From: Prostheceraeus crozeri
Taxonomy: Eukaryota > Platyhelminthes > Polycladida > Euryleptidae
DNA: 64,000 bases
Direction: 5' to 3'
NCBI GenBank assembly: GCA_907163375.1
Contig: CAJQUW010006829.1
Span: 154,114-218,113, forward strand
In this document: positions 42,509 to 55,388 of the stretch, piece after piece
Position numbering within the stretch: position 1 is the stretch's first letter
How the letters are laid out: each line of letters begins with the position of its first letter
The notes under the pieces: generated by a model
Seen by the model: the letters and a program-made list of their open reading frames with translations, nothing else
The model's database searches: none
What the model was told of the DNA's origin: nothing
Position numbers and translations under genes: made by a program

Positions 42509-44136
42509 GTGAAAATGTATTCTGCTGTGATATCGATTTTTCCTGATCCACTACAGTTCATTCAATACCTCCTTAATTGTTTGAGTTACAATTGTTTTAG
42601 AGCAAGTTTTATAGTTGAAATTATAGAGACGCTTGATATATCGGTGCATGAAAAATGGAAAAGCATAGAAGGTTGCATTATCCCCTGGATAATTGCATGC
42701 CATTTTCAAGGAAAAGGAAATGTGTCGCTAAACATAAGATCTATTTGAATAGAATCTGACTTTTTATTTGTATTGCAGTAAGAGGGTGTCACATACATTT
42801 ATATGTGGTGCAGTAAATTCACAGAATTTCGTTTGTTATTAATAGGCTATGCTTGGGCTAGAATAGACAAAGTGATTTTTGATCATTTGATTTACGCATT
42901 TGTACTCATGTATACCGGTAATAGCTGTTGTCGGATGAGCATAGAATAGTTATCAATCGAAAGTTTACAGGTCTTTGGATGGGCCTATACAAAACCTAAT
43001 TTAGACTTATTAGAACGTGAAGCATTGTGCATGGGGTGAATGGATGGAATATAGCACCCCAAAAGCGCCCTCCTTTAGATCGATGCAGCACCTGCCCTAA
43101 AATCGTGCCGGCGTCCCTGCTCATGGATCGCTTTCTAGAGTGATTGCTTTATAGGACGGAAACGTCAGATAATTGAGAGAGACAGGAGTCTTCGGCTGGT
43201 GGGCCTACAAAGCATTCAACGGCTAAAATCGAAGTCCTGCCGATAAAATTGCTAACAAACATTTATAATAATGCAATGACAATGAATCAATAAAGACTTG
43301 AACAATTAAAGTGTGCGAGACATGCTTCCATGAAAGGTAGGCCTATACGTAGGGACAGTCGGCTTCCTCTTTTGTCACGTTCTCCTCTGAAAAGTGGCTC
43401 GTTGATTGAAAGATGAAAGGGGGAGACTTTAACATCTCTCACTGATGCACAGGAATTGTTTGCAAGATGCACATGTATATATGCTGAAACAGCGCAATCG
43501 GCGCCTTACTTTTCCAGTCGGTACACTTTAGAAGACATTTGTGTCGTGGGACATTATCTTCCAAGGACATCATGTCAAGCAGTGTAGATTAAATGGCAAC
43601 TTAAGTTTCCATCATCACATCGACGCTGAAAGTCGTAGGCCTATCGACGGCGTCGATGCGTGATGACAGTTTGTGCTATTTTTTGAGCCATAGAGCAAAG
43701 TCAAAAGGTCGAATGACAAATCCAATTATGTCATTATGGACGTTTTAGGGCAGGCCATTTATGACGAAAATTATGATCAATTGAGCATTTCCGCTGGCTA
43801 GGAGATCACAATGAGTAGCCGTTGATGTGATGACGTAAAAAAGTTGTGTAAAATTCAAATTATGAGGAGATGAAATGTCACAGAAACGTTCAACAACTTA
43901 GAGATTACTTTGTATGCCCTTAAATTTTCATCCAAGTTTGATTTTGGTTCGTTTGATTTAGTATTTGAACTATGGAGAAAAGTTCAAAGGCATGTTCAAT
44001 GTGCCCCACCCTCCCACACTAATTCGGCCAGCATCGTAGTCTAACCATTGGCCATATCATCTTCGAAATCAACTGTTTCAGTATAGCGGGAATTCGATCG
44101 TCACCCGGCACTGTCTCATTTTTTGGCCTACTCCTC
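42509..44136. other. No gene recognised
   Basis: Right flank of the Polinton. Scattered short frames have no family signature. No element ends were identified. Confidence 0.35.
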
Positions 44137-44400
44137 ATGGGTGGCGTTCACCTAAGAGCAGGTTGTGTATATATTTTCCGATTTAACAAATACAAGCGCA
44201 GCCTATCAAATAATAGTATGGATAGCGCATTGGCAGAGCACGCAAAACAATACCATCATGGACATCTGGCGATCACAGACTTCCATGCAGACATTATTGA
44301 CAGATGCAGATCACCGATAGAGAAGAGACTTTCAAAAGCCAATCATATTGAAGAACATAGACCAGCACTCAATCGAAGACCCGAAATAGCCAGACGTTAA
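44137..44400 (+). mobile_element. Penelope-like element fragment (GIY-YIG endonuclease end)
   Basis: The frame contains NSMDSALAEHAKQYHHGH, then FHADIIDRC, and ends with ANHIEEHRPALNRRPEIARR. This matches the C-terminal half of GIY-YIG endonucleases of Penelope-like elements ('sALAEHa..~gH.i.f....iidr....kR...Ea.hI..~rP.LNr'). It is followed by GACATGTACATATTTTTTTG and an AATAAAGTGTGAATATTTTT tail typical of their 3' ends. No RT part is attached upstream, so this is a 5'-truncated copy. Confidence 0.6.
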
Positions 44401-44684
44401 ACGTGCCCTCATTCCTGCCATACTACTTGACAATGAGAGCCGCCTCGCGAAAGCTCGGACATGTACATATTTTTTTGCAATAAAGTGTGAATATTTTTAG
44501 TAGCAAACTTATTCTTGGGGAGACGAGACAAAATGGTGTGATATCCACAATGAGATAAGAGAAGGTTCTTTAGCTGCACCCAAGTTAATAACTATTGTTG
44601 TATTAACGTTGGCGCTTTCGAGTTTGGGTTCAAAAGAATGCTAGTGTCATCGCTCAACTTCGCACGAAATATTCAACTCCCATC

Positions 44685-46226
44685 ATGTCACTGGTGTCAA
44701 ATTATAATTCAATTCAAGACGGAGTAGACTCAATCAATTCTTCATTGAGCTCAGTTTTTCTTCCTCAGCAACTCGATGGAATTCTTACTGATGACTACTG
44801 TCCAGATGAGGATTTTCAGGACGAACAAAATCTGACAATTTCTGCGGAGTTTGTTTACAAACTCATTGATAAGTGCTCAAGTCATAAGGCCACTCATGAC
44901 TTACCTATCCGAATATTCAAATACGTGGGCCCCATCATAAGTGAACCTCTCAGTAAATTGTTTCAGGAATCCATTCAGCATTGCACTGTTCCAAGGTTTT
45001 GGAAGGTTTCAGTTGTTTGTCCGGTCCCGAAGGTATCTTCACCGACGATTAATGACATTCGACCAATCAGTCTGCTATGTTTTCCTGCTAAATTACTTGA
45101 AAGTGTTGCTCTGGTGTTTTTAAAATCAAATCTGCTTAGACATTATGATAAATCTCAATTTGGATTTCGACCAAAATCGTCAACACTTTGTGCACTGGTC
45201 TCACTGAATGAACATCTTACGCGGTATCTTGATAGTTCAGAAACCTGCGGAGTCTTGATATTATCATATGATTATTCGAAGGCTTTTGATCAGTTGAGGT
45301 CAGATATAATCATACAACGATTAATTGATTGCGGTTTTCCTAGGAAATATGTACAATGGATACAAAGTTATCTAAGTGAGCGGAGACAGATGGTTCGTAT
45401 TGGACTGACAACAAGCTATGATTGCCCCGTAACGTCTGGCATCCCACAAGGTTCCTTACTTGGACCATACCTTTATGCCTTTGCAACATCGACATATAAA
45501 GCAGCAACACAAACCAGTCACGTGATACGATACGCGGATGATACTACTTTGTGTTTGCCTATTTACGAATCACAACCCAACGATCAAATCAAGGTAGAGC
45601 ACGATCATATGTTGAAGTGGTCGAATGAAATGTCATTGACCATTAACTCAAATAAATGCAAGGGGCTTTTGATAAGAAAGCGGAATTTCGGAAGCAGGGT
45701 TGTTGACAGTCTGCCGGATATTGCAATTGTGGACATGTTGAACATTTTGGGTGTAACCTTTAACGAGCGAGCGACGTGGTGTGACCATATCGATAGCATT
45801 ATCCGAACAGCTTCCCGAAGACTATATCCCATTCGAATTCTCAAGCCTTCCATATCATGTGATCAGTTAAAAACGGTATATAATGCAACAGTCCGCTCCT
45901 TGCTTGAGTATTGTGCTCCGCTGTTTCTGGGCTTATCCAGCACTGATGCTACCCGTCTTGAACGTATTCAGAGACGATTCCACAAGATAATTTGCGCCGA
46001 CAAGGATTGTCCTGGTACATGTATCCCCTCTCTAGATCAGAGACGAGACATACTATCCAGTCGATTTCTAAAAGTGATCATGAAACCAGACCATATTTTG
46101 AATAATTTATTGCCTGAAATGTCTGACGGAGGTCGGTTTCTCCTTCCAGCTCGGAGAAGTTGCCGCCGCAGCAACTCATTTATTTTGAAGGCTTGCAGCG
46201 GTTATAATCGTGTTCATCATCGCTAG
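44685..46226 (+). mobile_element. LINE reverse transcriptase, 5'-truncated (Jockey/CR1-like)
   Basis: A 513-codon open frame of a non-LTR retrotransposon ORF2. The RT palm is complete: SYDYSKAFD at residues 194-202 (motif A), SGIPQGSLLGP at 251-261 (motif B), RYADDT at 282-287 (motif C), then LGVTFNERATWCDHI and the thumb region with LERIQRRFHKII. The upstream apurinic endonuclease is missing, so the copy is 5'-truncated although the RT frame is still open. The clade (Jockey/CR1/L2 group) is from motif style only. Confidence 0.85.
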
Positions 46227-47393
46227 TTTGACTGTTTTTTAAATTTGCTTTTTGCTGTGTCTTTTCTTGATATTCTACTTTTTTATGCTGAAACATTGTC
46301 TGATTGATTGTATTACTTCTGTAAATTTTGTCGATTACCATTCCAAGAGAAAATATACGCTTATTATTATCAGCTCCAATGAAAGTTTTATCAAGATCGT
46401 CCCATCCGTTCACTGGCAAACTTCAAATTTGTACATTGCCATACTCAGTCATTTGGTGAGTCATCATTTCCCTCGGTTGACGTCAGAAGATTTCGAATCC
46501 TTGATCTGCGCGCACGAAAGCTGTCGGCAAGTTATCCCCACCTGTTCACAAGCAATAGCAATTTTTCACGCCGTAGTCCATCCGCCAAGTGGATGGACAA
46601 GATTATTACTTTGCAATTCAATGATGACGGGGGATGGAGGCAGTTGACATGATCAGTTACGCCTACGGTATGATCATGTGAAGTAATGGACTTCATAATT
46701 GCAATAAGTTTAGTTATCAACGAAATGAGCTTATGGTAAATTTGATAAGAATAAATAAGCGATAAAGAGCCTTTCAGGTTGTGCAACGATTTAGGAAACG
46801 GACTGTGTAGTGCAATCTATACTACAACTATTATGCAGTAAGTTTAACATTCAATAAGACATTTCAATAACTACACAGTCATTCAAAACTGTTAATATCT
46901 TAAAGTATTTTTATGGCTCATTCGCATGTTCACGATTGAACTATTGATGGCAAGTTTGGTCTCCCGACGCGAAGCATTTGAACGATTGCAAGCACTTTTT
47001 TGTAAAGCATTTATCATGCTTCATAGCGTTCTGAAACACACAATTCTAAATAATTCAGGTCAGAATGACTGAATAGGCATATCAATTTTTCTTCTATGCA
47101 ATGAGATGTTCGTTTTTTGGATTGCTTATACATTCTTTTCCATTATTTTGAAACTGTCCATCCCATAGTCTTGGTAGGTAAAGTTGTGATTATGATTATA
47201 TTGGTTATATCATCAATAGCAGTATTATTAGTTGATATTGGATTATATAAATTATGATGTGATTATTATTATGTTAAGTTGGCAGATTAGGTACCATAGG
47301 TTATGCACCATGCAAACCATATACATTAGCTCACTTGATATGATATTCAACTATACTGCATGATATACATCTTCCGTTGCACGCCATTAGTCT
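46227..47393. other. LINE 3' region and intergenic DNA
   Basis: Probably the 3' UTR of the LINE followed by AT-rich sequence. No gene is recognised. Ends just before the hAT target duplication at 47394. Confidence 0.35.
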
Positions 47394-47401
47394 CTTTGAA
47401 C

Positions 47402-50270
47402 CAGGTGGCGAATGCTCCGGGCATGCTAGGCATGCGGCGCATGCTCACAATTTGTGGCTTTAGAAGCACTTTTAGCGCTGAGTTACTATTAATGCGATTC
47501 AAGATCAGACTGTAGCAAATCAGACCTTGTCAGCTCTGTCTATGAGAGCATGCGGAAAGGCAATAGCTACTAAACTGCTGCTGCTGCCGCTTGCACTGTA
47601 GAAATCTGTTACTGAAAATAGAATTGCATCGTTCCCTGTAACACTTGCATCGCTGCCGAAGGCATCTTCCCGGCATGCGAAGTAAGCCGACTCCCAAAAC
47701 TAAAATGGCTGAAGATCAAATCGCGTCCTTGATTCAGACTCCGTTTAGTAGGAGAGATATAGCCGAGAAAAATGACATCATTTCGAAGCCGGAACTACCA
47801 AACCTCACGCGCATTCACAGGGACAAAAATAAAGAATTTGTAAGGCATTTTCATTCTTCCCAATATGATAATACATTTTGGTTGACTGGTTCGAGTGAGC
47901 TGAACAAATTATTTTGTTGGCCATGCCTGTTGTTTTCAGGCGACCACAACACATGGTCTAAAACTGGGTTTGACAATCTCAATACGCTATCCATTTCTCT
48001 AACACGCCATGAAAAATCACTTAATCACATCAAGTGCTTTCTTCAATTAAACAGCTTCGGGAAAAACTATAGAATCGATCACCAACTTGATCAACAGAGG
48101 CGCATCAATGACATGATGCATAATGAAAAAGTTTAAAAATCGCGAAATATTGACCCGCCTTATTGATGTCGTCTGCTCTATCGCCAAGCGTGAGCTTCCT
48201 TTCCGAGGCCATGATGAAGCAAAAACTTCGGCCAATAAGGGTAATTATTTAGAGACTCTCGATTTGATAAGTCATCACGATGCAACATTAGCAACCCACT
48301 TCAACGAGTCAACCATTTTTAGAGGGACTTCCTCGTATATTCAGAATGATTTGATCGAGGCGATCAGTTCGTTATTAACTGATCACATCAAACAAGATTT
48401 AGAAAACTCAGAATTTGTGTCTCTCATTCGAGATGAAACATCCGATATAGTTAATAAGTCTCAGCTCTAAACTGTTGTACGATACGTTGATGAGAATTGT
48501 GAAGTTCAAGAAAGATTTCTTCATTTCACTGATATGAGTTCTGATCGGTCATCTGATACTACAACACGTGAAGCAATTGTTGATGAACTTTCACATGGAA
48601 GGTAAACTTGTTGCCCAAACCTATGATGGTGCTGCCGTGATGGCTGGCCACCAAAACGGATTAAATAAAAAGGTCAGAGACGTTCAGCCAAGTGCAATAT
48701 TTGTTCATTGTTACAGCCATCAGCTGAATTTGACAATTCAACAATCAGCCAAATTGATCCCTAAATGTACATTATTTTTCCAAACCCTGTCTTCGATGGC
48801 TTCCTTCTTTTCTCGATCGCCTTTAAGGACTGACGCTCTTCAAGATTTTGTTCAAAAAAGATTGCCTCGAGTTTCTCCAACTAGATAGAACTTCACCTCA
48901 AGACTGGTAAACACTGTTACGGAAAATTATGAAAATTTGAGGGCATTTTTTCAGGATGTATTGGAAAATTCTCAAAACTGGGAAGAAGATTGCATTGACA
49001 GATGTCTTGGATACATTGCTTTTCTTGATAAGTTCCAGACTCGCTTTTTGATAGCCGTATTTTCTCGTATTTTTTCACTGACAGATACATTATTTGAAAT
49101 TTTGCAATCAAAAAGTATGGATATCTTGTATTGTGGACAAAAGATCCAGGAATTGATAGAATATGTCAAAAAAATTAAAGAGAGTGATTTCGAACTTATT
49201 TTTCAAGAATCCTTTGCCCCTACTAATGCGTCTTTCGAAATGCGTAGAACTGAAACACCGGATCTTTACAAACATCTTTTTCAGGAAATAACGGATAATA
49301 TTCTGACACAGCTGACAAACAGGTTCAAAACGATTTCTGAATTGGAATTCTTTAATTTACTTAATTCTAGTTTCTTTTCAAAGCACAATAAACAATTTCC
49401 AGAAACGGCATGAAATCGCTAGATAAGCATTATGGCCGATTCTTCGATGCAATTCGTCTGAAAAATGAGTTGATTGCAATTTATTGCATGTCTGACTTCG
49501 ATCGAAAGTCAGTGCTTGACATTCTGAAAAGCATGCATGAGCAGAAATTGTATATACCTTGGTATGCCTGAACTGTTCAAATTAGCGAAATTGGTCGTCT
49601 CCATCCCGTCTTCAAGTGCAAGTGCGGAGCGATCTTTCTCGGCTTTAAAACGAATCCATACATACTGCCGGAGCATCCAAAAACAAAACAGACTTCCTTC
49701 TTTGAGTGTAATGGCTATTGAGAAAAGCTTGTTAGTTTTGCTTCAAAAGAAGCCTGCCTTTTTCGATAATGTAATTGAGAACTTTGTAAAGAAAAACATG
49801 AGGGTTGATTTTTTTATATCGTTAGAGAAGTGACAATCTTTTGAAATTGTGAATAATATTTGGAAAAAAACGGTCGTGCTAGTCTTGAAATCGTCTTCTG
49901 TTTTAGAATATAATCATTTTGAGTTGTGAATATGGTTTTTATTCATTTACATATACCGTTTATGCGCATATGTAGTGTACAGTGTATAGGCTATTATATG
50001 AATTAATTGCAAAGATATTAATTTTGTTCATCAACCCGAGTTTAGTATCATCGTACTAATAATATTATGTAATATTAATGATGATAATATTAGCATCATA
50101 AACTATGATGAAAAAAGTCAGTGTAGAGAAGTATAGCCTATATTGGTGACAAACATGATGAAAATAATCAAGTATGGGGCATTTAAATGAAAGTATCACA
50201 GGGTCTATGGTTTATGTTATGCATATTTAGACGGCGCATGCCTATTGTGTGAACGCAGGATTCGCCACTG
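47402..50270 (+). mobile_element. hAT DNA transposon, 2.87 kb, complete ends
   Basis: The left end is CAGGTGGCGAATGC and the right end, reversed, is CAGTGGCGAATCCTG. Both are followed inward by a GGCATGCGGCGCATGC-like block. The element is flanked by CTTTGAAC on both sides (47394-47401 and 50271-50278), a perfect 8-bp target duplication. CAGNGGCG ends and 8-bp duplications are diagnostic of hAT. It carries one decayed transposase gene. Confidence 0.9.
47645..49833 (+). pseudogene. hAT transposase (TTF zinc finger/DUF4371/hATC type), degenerate
   Basis: In order: an N-terminal TTF-type zinc finger (KLFCWPCLLFSG ... RHEKSLNH), a region with ISHHDATLATHF, the first catalytic Asp in LIRDETSDI, AQTYDGAAVMAGHQNG with VHCYSHQLNL (the CxxH motif), the insertion domain, and the C-terminal dimerisation domain SSASAERSFSALKRI. 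It is split into five reading-frame segments: 47645-48136, 48123-48470, 48568-48888, 48937-49413 and 49537-49833. It therefore cannot make a full transposase. Closest in style to ZMYM/FAM200-like hAT proteins. Confidence 0.9.
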
Positions 50271-50278
50271 CTTTGAAC

Positions 50279-50968
50279 TATACATTGCTGCTTTATAGAA
50301 GCGAAAATACATTGGATGTGTTTCAAAGTCACCAATAGATCAATAGTGATATGTTTTGTTTTAAATAGTAATATCACCGGCAAAATTGATATTGAATATG
50401 ATTTAAGCTTGTCAGATGATTAAAGGAAAATGTTCTGCACAGTTATTCATTTTGAACAGTGAAAATTAATCCATTCCAAATGAATTTCTAAAATTTTTAT
50501 AGTAGATTGTCCGAATTCTCTTGTCTGTTTCGTTGTGAGATAAGATTCTTCTTCTATCTATCTTTCTATCTTCTATCTAAAGGTCTATCTTTGGTCCTCA
50601 ATTACTTAAAATGGCATTTTCTATCTTTTGATATCAGCTAGAAACTTGATATTGAAAACATCCATCCTAGCATAGTCTCATATTGAGTGATAATTTTCAT
50701 TGTTCGTTGTTCATGTTGAGACCATTTTCTGTGCAATAATTGTGAAGTAGTTTGAAGCAATTAATCATTTATATAATTAGTAGAGAAAGTAGTTGATAGA
50801 ACGTCTTCCAGAGGAATTCTATTTTCATGTTTATATTGGTTTGCGTTTTTGCCATCATCACACTATTTGTAATCATTCTTCAATAATTTCGCAATTTCAA
50901 GTCTTTCAGTCTTATAATTGTTCATATATTCTCACTTGGGATCTAGGATGGTCAAATGATTTATTACA
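50279..50968. other. Intergenic; short CTATCT microsatellite
   Basis: AT-rich DNA with a short TCTATCTATCTTTCTATC run near 50550-50600. Probably the 3' flank or 3' UTR of the minus-strand channel gene that ends at 50969. No other gene is seen. Confidence 0.4.
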
Positions 50969-51679
50969 TTAATTTATAATAACAATCGTCGCTAAAAATA
51001 CACCGAATGACACACAAGCATTAACAAAAATGAGAATTCTGTCGATCCATAATATAATGTCAGGCCATTTCCATCTAAAACTTGATATATCCTTGATTTC
51101 ATTCGCATTGATGTAGCAGTTAATGATGATGCAAATAATGATTGATTCTATAACATTCACGCCTGCAATTATAAAATTCAATAAAATACTGATGGAAATA
51201 ATTGAGGAACCAGATTTTGGTAATTTGCTGTCCAGAAGTAAAAGAAAAATAATGTATGCAAATGTAACGCTTGTTGCGTAACTGACACGCTCTCCTGATT
51301 TTTGTGGTATGGACGGAATAAAAATGGTTAGTACTGATAATATCAAAGCAGGAATGATAAGCAGAATTACGTAGTACATGTGACGTCTCTGAATGAAGAT
51401 AGTGAAATTCAATTTTGGTACAATAAACTTATTATGTTCACTCAAAGTTCCTTCAGATGTTTCCGTGAATGTGAAGTTAGTAATTGACCATTCGGAATTG
51501 CCATCGTCGGCTAGTGCACGCGCTTGGCTTTCAACAATACCGAATTTCAGGACCACGTCTTCAAAAGAATACAAAGCCTCAAAAACAACTTTGCATGTCA
51601 ATGTATCCACCGGAAACTTGCCGATATTTGATGTGCATGCCACTTTCCACACACGGAAAGTCCTATAGTAAATCACTCC
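50969..51679 (-). CDS. Cys-loop ligand-gated ion channel, last exon (host gene)
   Basis: The last exon of a pentameric channel subunit, most like nicotinic acetylcholine receptor relatives. It contains the 13-residue Cys-loop (VACTSNIGKFPVDTLTC), the rest of the ligand-binding domain, TM1 (YYVILLIIPALILSVLTIF), TM2 (GERVSYATSVTFAYIIFLLL), TM3 (SIISISILLNFIIAGVNVIE) and TM4 (ILIFVNACVSFGVFLATIVI) before a stop. The 5' edge is a GATATTTTCAG acceptor. The TM3-TM4 loop is short for this family. Ligand and ion selectivity cannot be read with confidence. Confidence 0.85.
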   Translation of the reverse strand, partial: GVIYYRTFRVWKVACTSNIGKFPVDTLTCKVVFEALYSFEDVVLKFGIVESQARALADDGNSEWSITNFTFTETSEGTLSEHNKFIVPKLNFTIFIQRRHMYYVILLIIPALILSVLTIFIPSIPQKSGERVSYATSVTFAYIIFLLLLDSKLPKSGSSIISISILLNFIIAGVNVIESIIICIIINCYINANEIKDISSFRWKWPDIILWIDRILIFVNACVSFGVFLATIVIIN

Positions 51680-51771
51680 CTGAAAATATCACAAAACCAT
51701 CAACTGAATTCATAGATTTGGTAAATGTTTGATGCAAAAATCAAGAATATCAATATATCAGAATCAATTAC

Positions 51772-51815
51772 CACAAAACCTGTAGCACTGGGCAATGGCG
51801 TGTACAACTGTCTTC
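51772..51815 (-). CDS. Cys-loop channel, preceding 44-bp exon
   Basis: Between a CTTGTTATAG acceptor and a GTAATTGA donor lies a 44-bp stretch. In the right phase it reads RQLYTPLPSATGFV, which fits the strand before the Cys-loop in the channel family. It is the next exon upstream of the last exon. Earlier exons would lie at higher coordinates, beyond or within the MITE at 52191-53047; I did not find them. Confidence 0.5.
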
Positions 51816-52190
51816 CTATAACAAGAAATCAAAGAATACATCAGTATCCGCTTATATTAATTTCAAATGTTTGGTAATCGCCATTACCCTGGTTATTTAG
51901 TTCACTTCTGCAATATATCGGTAAGCTTAGGCTATATTACGTAATCAGGGCAAGTGTTGGAAAAGAAGTAATTGCAATTTAATTGGTGTAATTTTTTCAA
52001 CAATCAATTATTTAAATTATATCACATGAGCAATCAATAAATTGCCAAATATATCAGAAAATCCTTTCACAAAGTGACTGTTTGATTAAAATTTGATTGA
52101 TAAATGTTCGAGAAGTTATTTCCATAGTACATAGGCCTATGAAGGCACATTCGAGCACCTACAGAACAGAATTTTGCCCATAATCACAAG

Positions 52191-53047
52191 CATCGAGTAG
52201 GGATATTATATATATATATATATCGACTCAAAAAAGTATCTGTATATACAGTGAAAATTTTTATATGAAAAGATTCAGTTTTTTGCGGAGATTTCGTTCC
52301 CTTGGTCCAAAAAATTATTTGAACAGTTTTAAAAAAGTCAAAATTTTGCCAATTTATACATACTATCGAGATGACTCCTCTATAAAAGTAGTATGAAACA
52401 AGTTGGATATCAAAAGGAATGAATATTTGCTAATAAGCATCCTAACTGAGCGGAAATAAAGCTGATTATCAAGGAAATCTCGTGATCCGTATTATAATGG
52501 AAGTCTTCATGAAAAAATCGCGATATTATTCGTGCTTTCTTGCCTGAAATTTCAAGTTTTAATATAATTTTCATCGGCATGATTTTATGACTCATTAAAT
52601 TCATGTTTCATTTCTTGAATCTGATTATTGATGTGGACCCATTTACATCTTACAACGTTAATTGAAATCATTGTCTTTGATTATGTGATTCTCTATGCAA
52701 GTGCCAGGTTGCCTGTGATATGATCACGCTTAAGAAGATTCTCTTGAGGTTCAGCATGAAAACAATAGCAGATTGTCGAGTTGCTAACTTAACCAACATT
52801 ACCTCTCCAAGGCTGTCATGACACTGAGAATCAGTAAAATACCATCATTCCTTCTGCATCACTATCATGATCACTCAATTCCGTGGCAATATCTTCAAAA
52901 CTGCAAAAATGTCCATATCTCACATTTGGAAACAATTAGGCTACCAACTATATCCCTTGAGTTCATTTAATAAAATCGAAAGTGCATACACGGGGATTTA
53001 ATAAATACGGAGTTGCCACCCTACCTAATATACCTACTTACTATATG
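52191..53047 (+). mobile_element. CATAGAG-family MITE, 857-bp copy
   Basis: It starts CATCGAGTAGGGATATTATA (with a short AT run) and ends CTTACTATATG. Flanks are ATCACAAG on both sides (52183-52190 and 53048-53055), a perfect 8-bp target duplication. It matches the 15202-16033 copy over its length and probably lies in an intron or upstream of the channel gene. Confidence 0.85.
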
Positions 53048-53439
53048 ATCACAAGCATGCATTTTCTGCATCATTGTGTCCGTTGAAATAATTTACAGGA
53101 CAAAACATATAAATCTACCGCTAACAATCATTATGCGATGGCTGGTCTGTGTTCTCCTCCATTCTACGAGCGTGATATTTTCCAATTCAAAGACTGAAAT
53201 ACTACCACTCTGTCTATCGCGAGATTAAGTGTTTCATTATGCTTTCCATGTTTTCAATTAATCCAAGAGCATCGGAATGTATGCAACACAAATGTTTAGT
53301 TAGAGACTATTGAGTTAATATTTAAATAAATGCTATGGATTACTGAACAGGTTTCCCATTTAGCTACATGAAAATCAACAGTTTTCATTTGTAATACGAG
53401 TGGCATATTATACTGCATGATGGCTCAAAAACTATCTCC

Positions 53440-54690
53440 ATGAAGGTACCTCTTGTGTACGCTTGAACGGAATTTGGTCTAATCATTTCGATATCGTTTC
53501 AGGAATCCCTCAAGGAACAGTGTCTTTGGAGATTACTATTGCTCTCTATATCCGAACGTGCGTCGTATCAAACACACAGACGATCTGGCTTTGATTTCAC
53601 CTGTCATGGATCCTGATATTTTTTAATCAATTTATTGATATACCTAACAAATTGCGGTACTTCTATTATTCCCCCCACGGTATTTTCTAATGCTTCCAAA
53701 TTCATCAAATTTCGTCAACCTCAACTGACAAAGTTGATCTACCACTGAATGATAGTACAGCACTACTGAGAAGTCTTACTTGAATCTTAGGATGAAGGAT
53801 TGGTACCTTGGATACTCAGCTAGAGTACGAAATACAGCTGTGATCATGAACTGCGTGGGATTATTGTTAACAGTGAACGACCAAGCAAGTGCTGCAAATT
53901 TTCTACAAACCATAGGAATTTTAAACACTCAACGCTTTTGCAACTGTAGTGAGGCTGCACTTAGGAGCAAGAGAAGATCGTTGACGATGCAACACTGGCG
54001 GATGTCAACAAATGTGGAGGGGGGAGAAGTACTCTAATCACGGATAAATGCTCGTTTGAGAGATCCAACTTTGTCTGATTTTCCCCTTAAAGATTTTACG
54101 ATTCGGGAGTCTCTATTACAGAAGATCTGAAATGGAGTATGCACATTGAAAATACTTTAAAAACAATCAACAAGCGCTTTTATGTTTTGAAATGCCATCG
54201 ACCATGTCTATTATTTACGTTTGACATATACGGCCTATATGCATTCTGTAATTGAATATTCTCGTCCCGCTTTTGCTTTTTTAAATAAATCGTTGTCGCT
54301 GCATTTAATGAAGATTGACAAGAGAGCTCATTAGATCATTTTCAGAAGCGATGCCAAAGCATGTATCGGTGCTGCAGACGAAATTGTAAAACGGCGGTGA
54401 AAACTCAGTAAAGTTTTGTACTTACGAGCCGAGAGAGATTCAAGTCACTGCCTTCATTTCATGATTCCGAAAAGACAATTGAATGCTGGTGTCCCTCTAA
54501 TTCCCCTATCCAGGACTGACGTGTTGCAGAAGTCTTTCTTTCCTTTTACTGAAACTTTATTAACTCATCGTTAATCACTACTTTCTTTGCTTCATGCTGC
54601 ATATACATGTACAATGTATTTGTTCTTGTGCATGTATGATCACTAATTCTTGTAAACTATGATTTTCATTTTTGAATAAAATACTTCTAC
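53440..54690 (+). mobile_element. Decayed LINE remnant (CR1/L2-like)
   Basis: Scattered frames show SGIPQGTV (RT motif B), a TDDLALIS segment in place of the YADD box, then GVSITEDLKWSMHIENTLKTINKRFYVLK, which is the usual thumb region. Multiple stops and frame changes show long decay. A GAATAAAATAC near 54676 may mark the 3' end. It lies just left of the second Polinton-like fossil. Confidence 0.6.
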
Positions 54691-55069
54691 CCTATTCTAC
54701 AATCGCGCAAGATATTGATAATTGGAAGCAATGGTAATAATTGACACCTGATCCCGACAACATCGATTCGGCAGTAAGCATGTCACTATTTAGTAATGCG
54801 ATGCCTCATTTCTGCTAGTTCTTGCAAGTGGAGGCGAGTAAACATTGTCATTCACATTGCCCCTAAAGAAGAAATCTGCAAGCCATTAGGTCCGTGATCT
54901 TGATTGCCATTCATGTAATGCTAAATCTAAACGGATCCATTGCTGAGATAGCTCGCTAAATATCTTCAACATGCCAGTGCGATGGCCAAACATCCTGTTA
55001 AAAGACGAAGTCTTTGAATCGGCTGACATGAAAGACAAGTAATGAAATAAAGACCGGTCCAGGCCACAT
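54691..55069. other. No gene recognised
   Basis: Short flank between the LINE remnant and the tandem repeat. Nothing distinctive is seen. Confidence 0.35.
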
Positions 55070-55350
55070 TAAAAAAAATGTTAAAATTAGGGTCCTCCTG
55101 AAATTTATAAAAAACAGTTAAAATTAGACCCCCTTGATAACTTATAAAAATGAAAAAATCAGAACCCTACCTGAGGTAAACCTTGGTCCAAATGCAAAAA
55201 TAGGGACCTCTTGAAATTTAACAAATCCAAATGCAAAATTAGGGACCTCTTGAAATTTAGCAAATCAAAATGCAAAAAAGGTCCTCTTGAAAATAGCAAA
55301 TCAAAATGAAAAAATAGGGGCCTTCTGAAATTTAGTAAATCAAAAATGAA
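55070..55350. repeat. Tandem repeat, 36-39-bp unit
   Basis: Units of the type AGGGACCTCTTGAAATTTA followed by ACAAATCCAAATGCAAAAAT recur about five to seven times, clearest at 55190-55350, weaker to the left. The repeat sits directly before the second Polinton-like element and could be part of its subterminal DNA. Confidence 0.7.
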
Positions 55351-55388
55351 TATGGATAAAAAATGCAATAAAAATATTCATTTAAAAA

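Noticed and set aside
55159-55368. 69-codon minus-strand frame with FDLLNFKRSL repeats
   Set aside because: Produced by the 36-39-bp tandem repeat; unit length divisible by three keeps it open.
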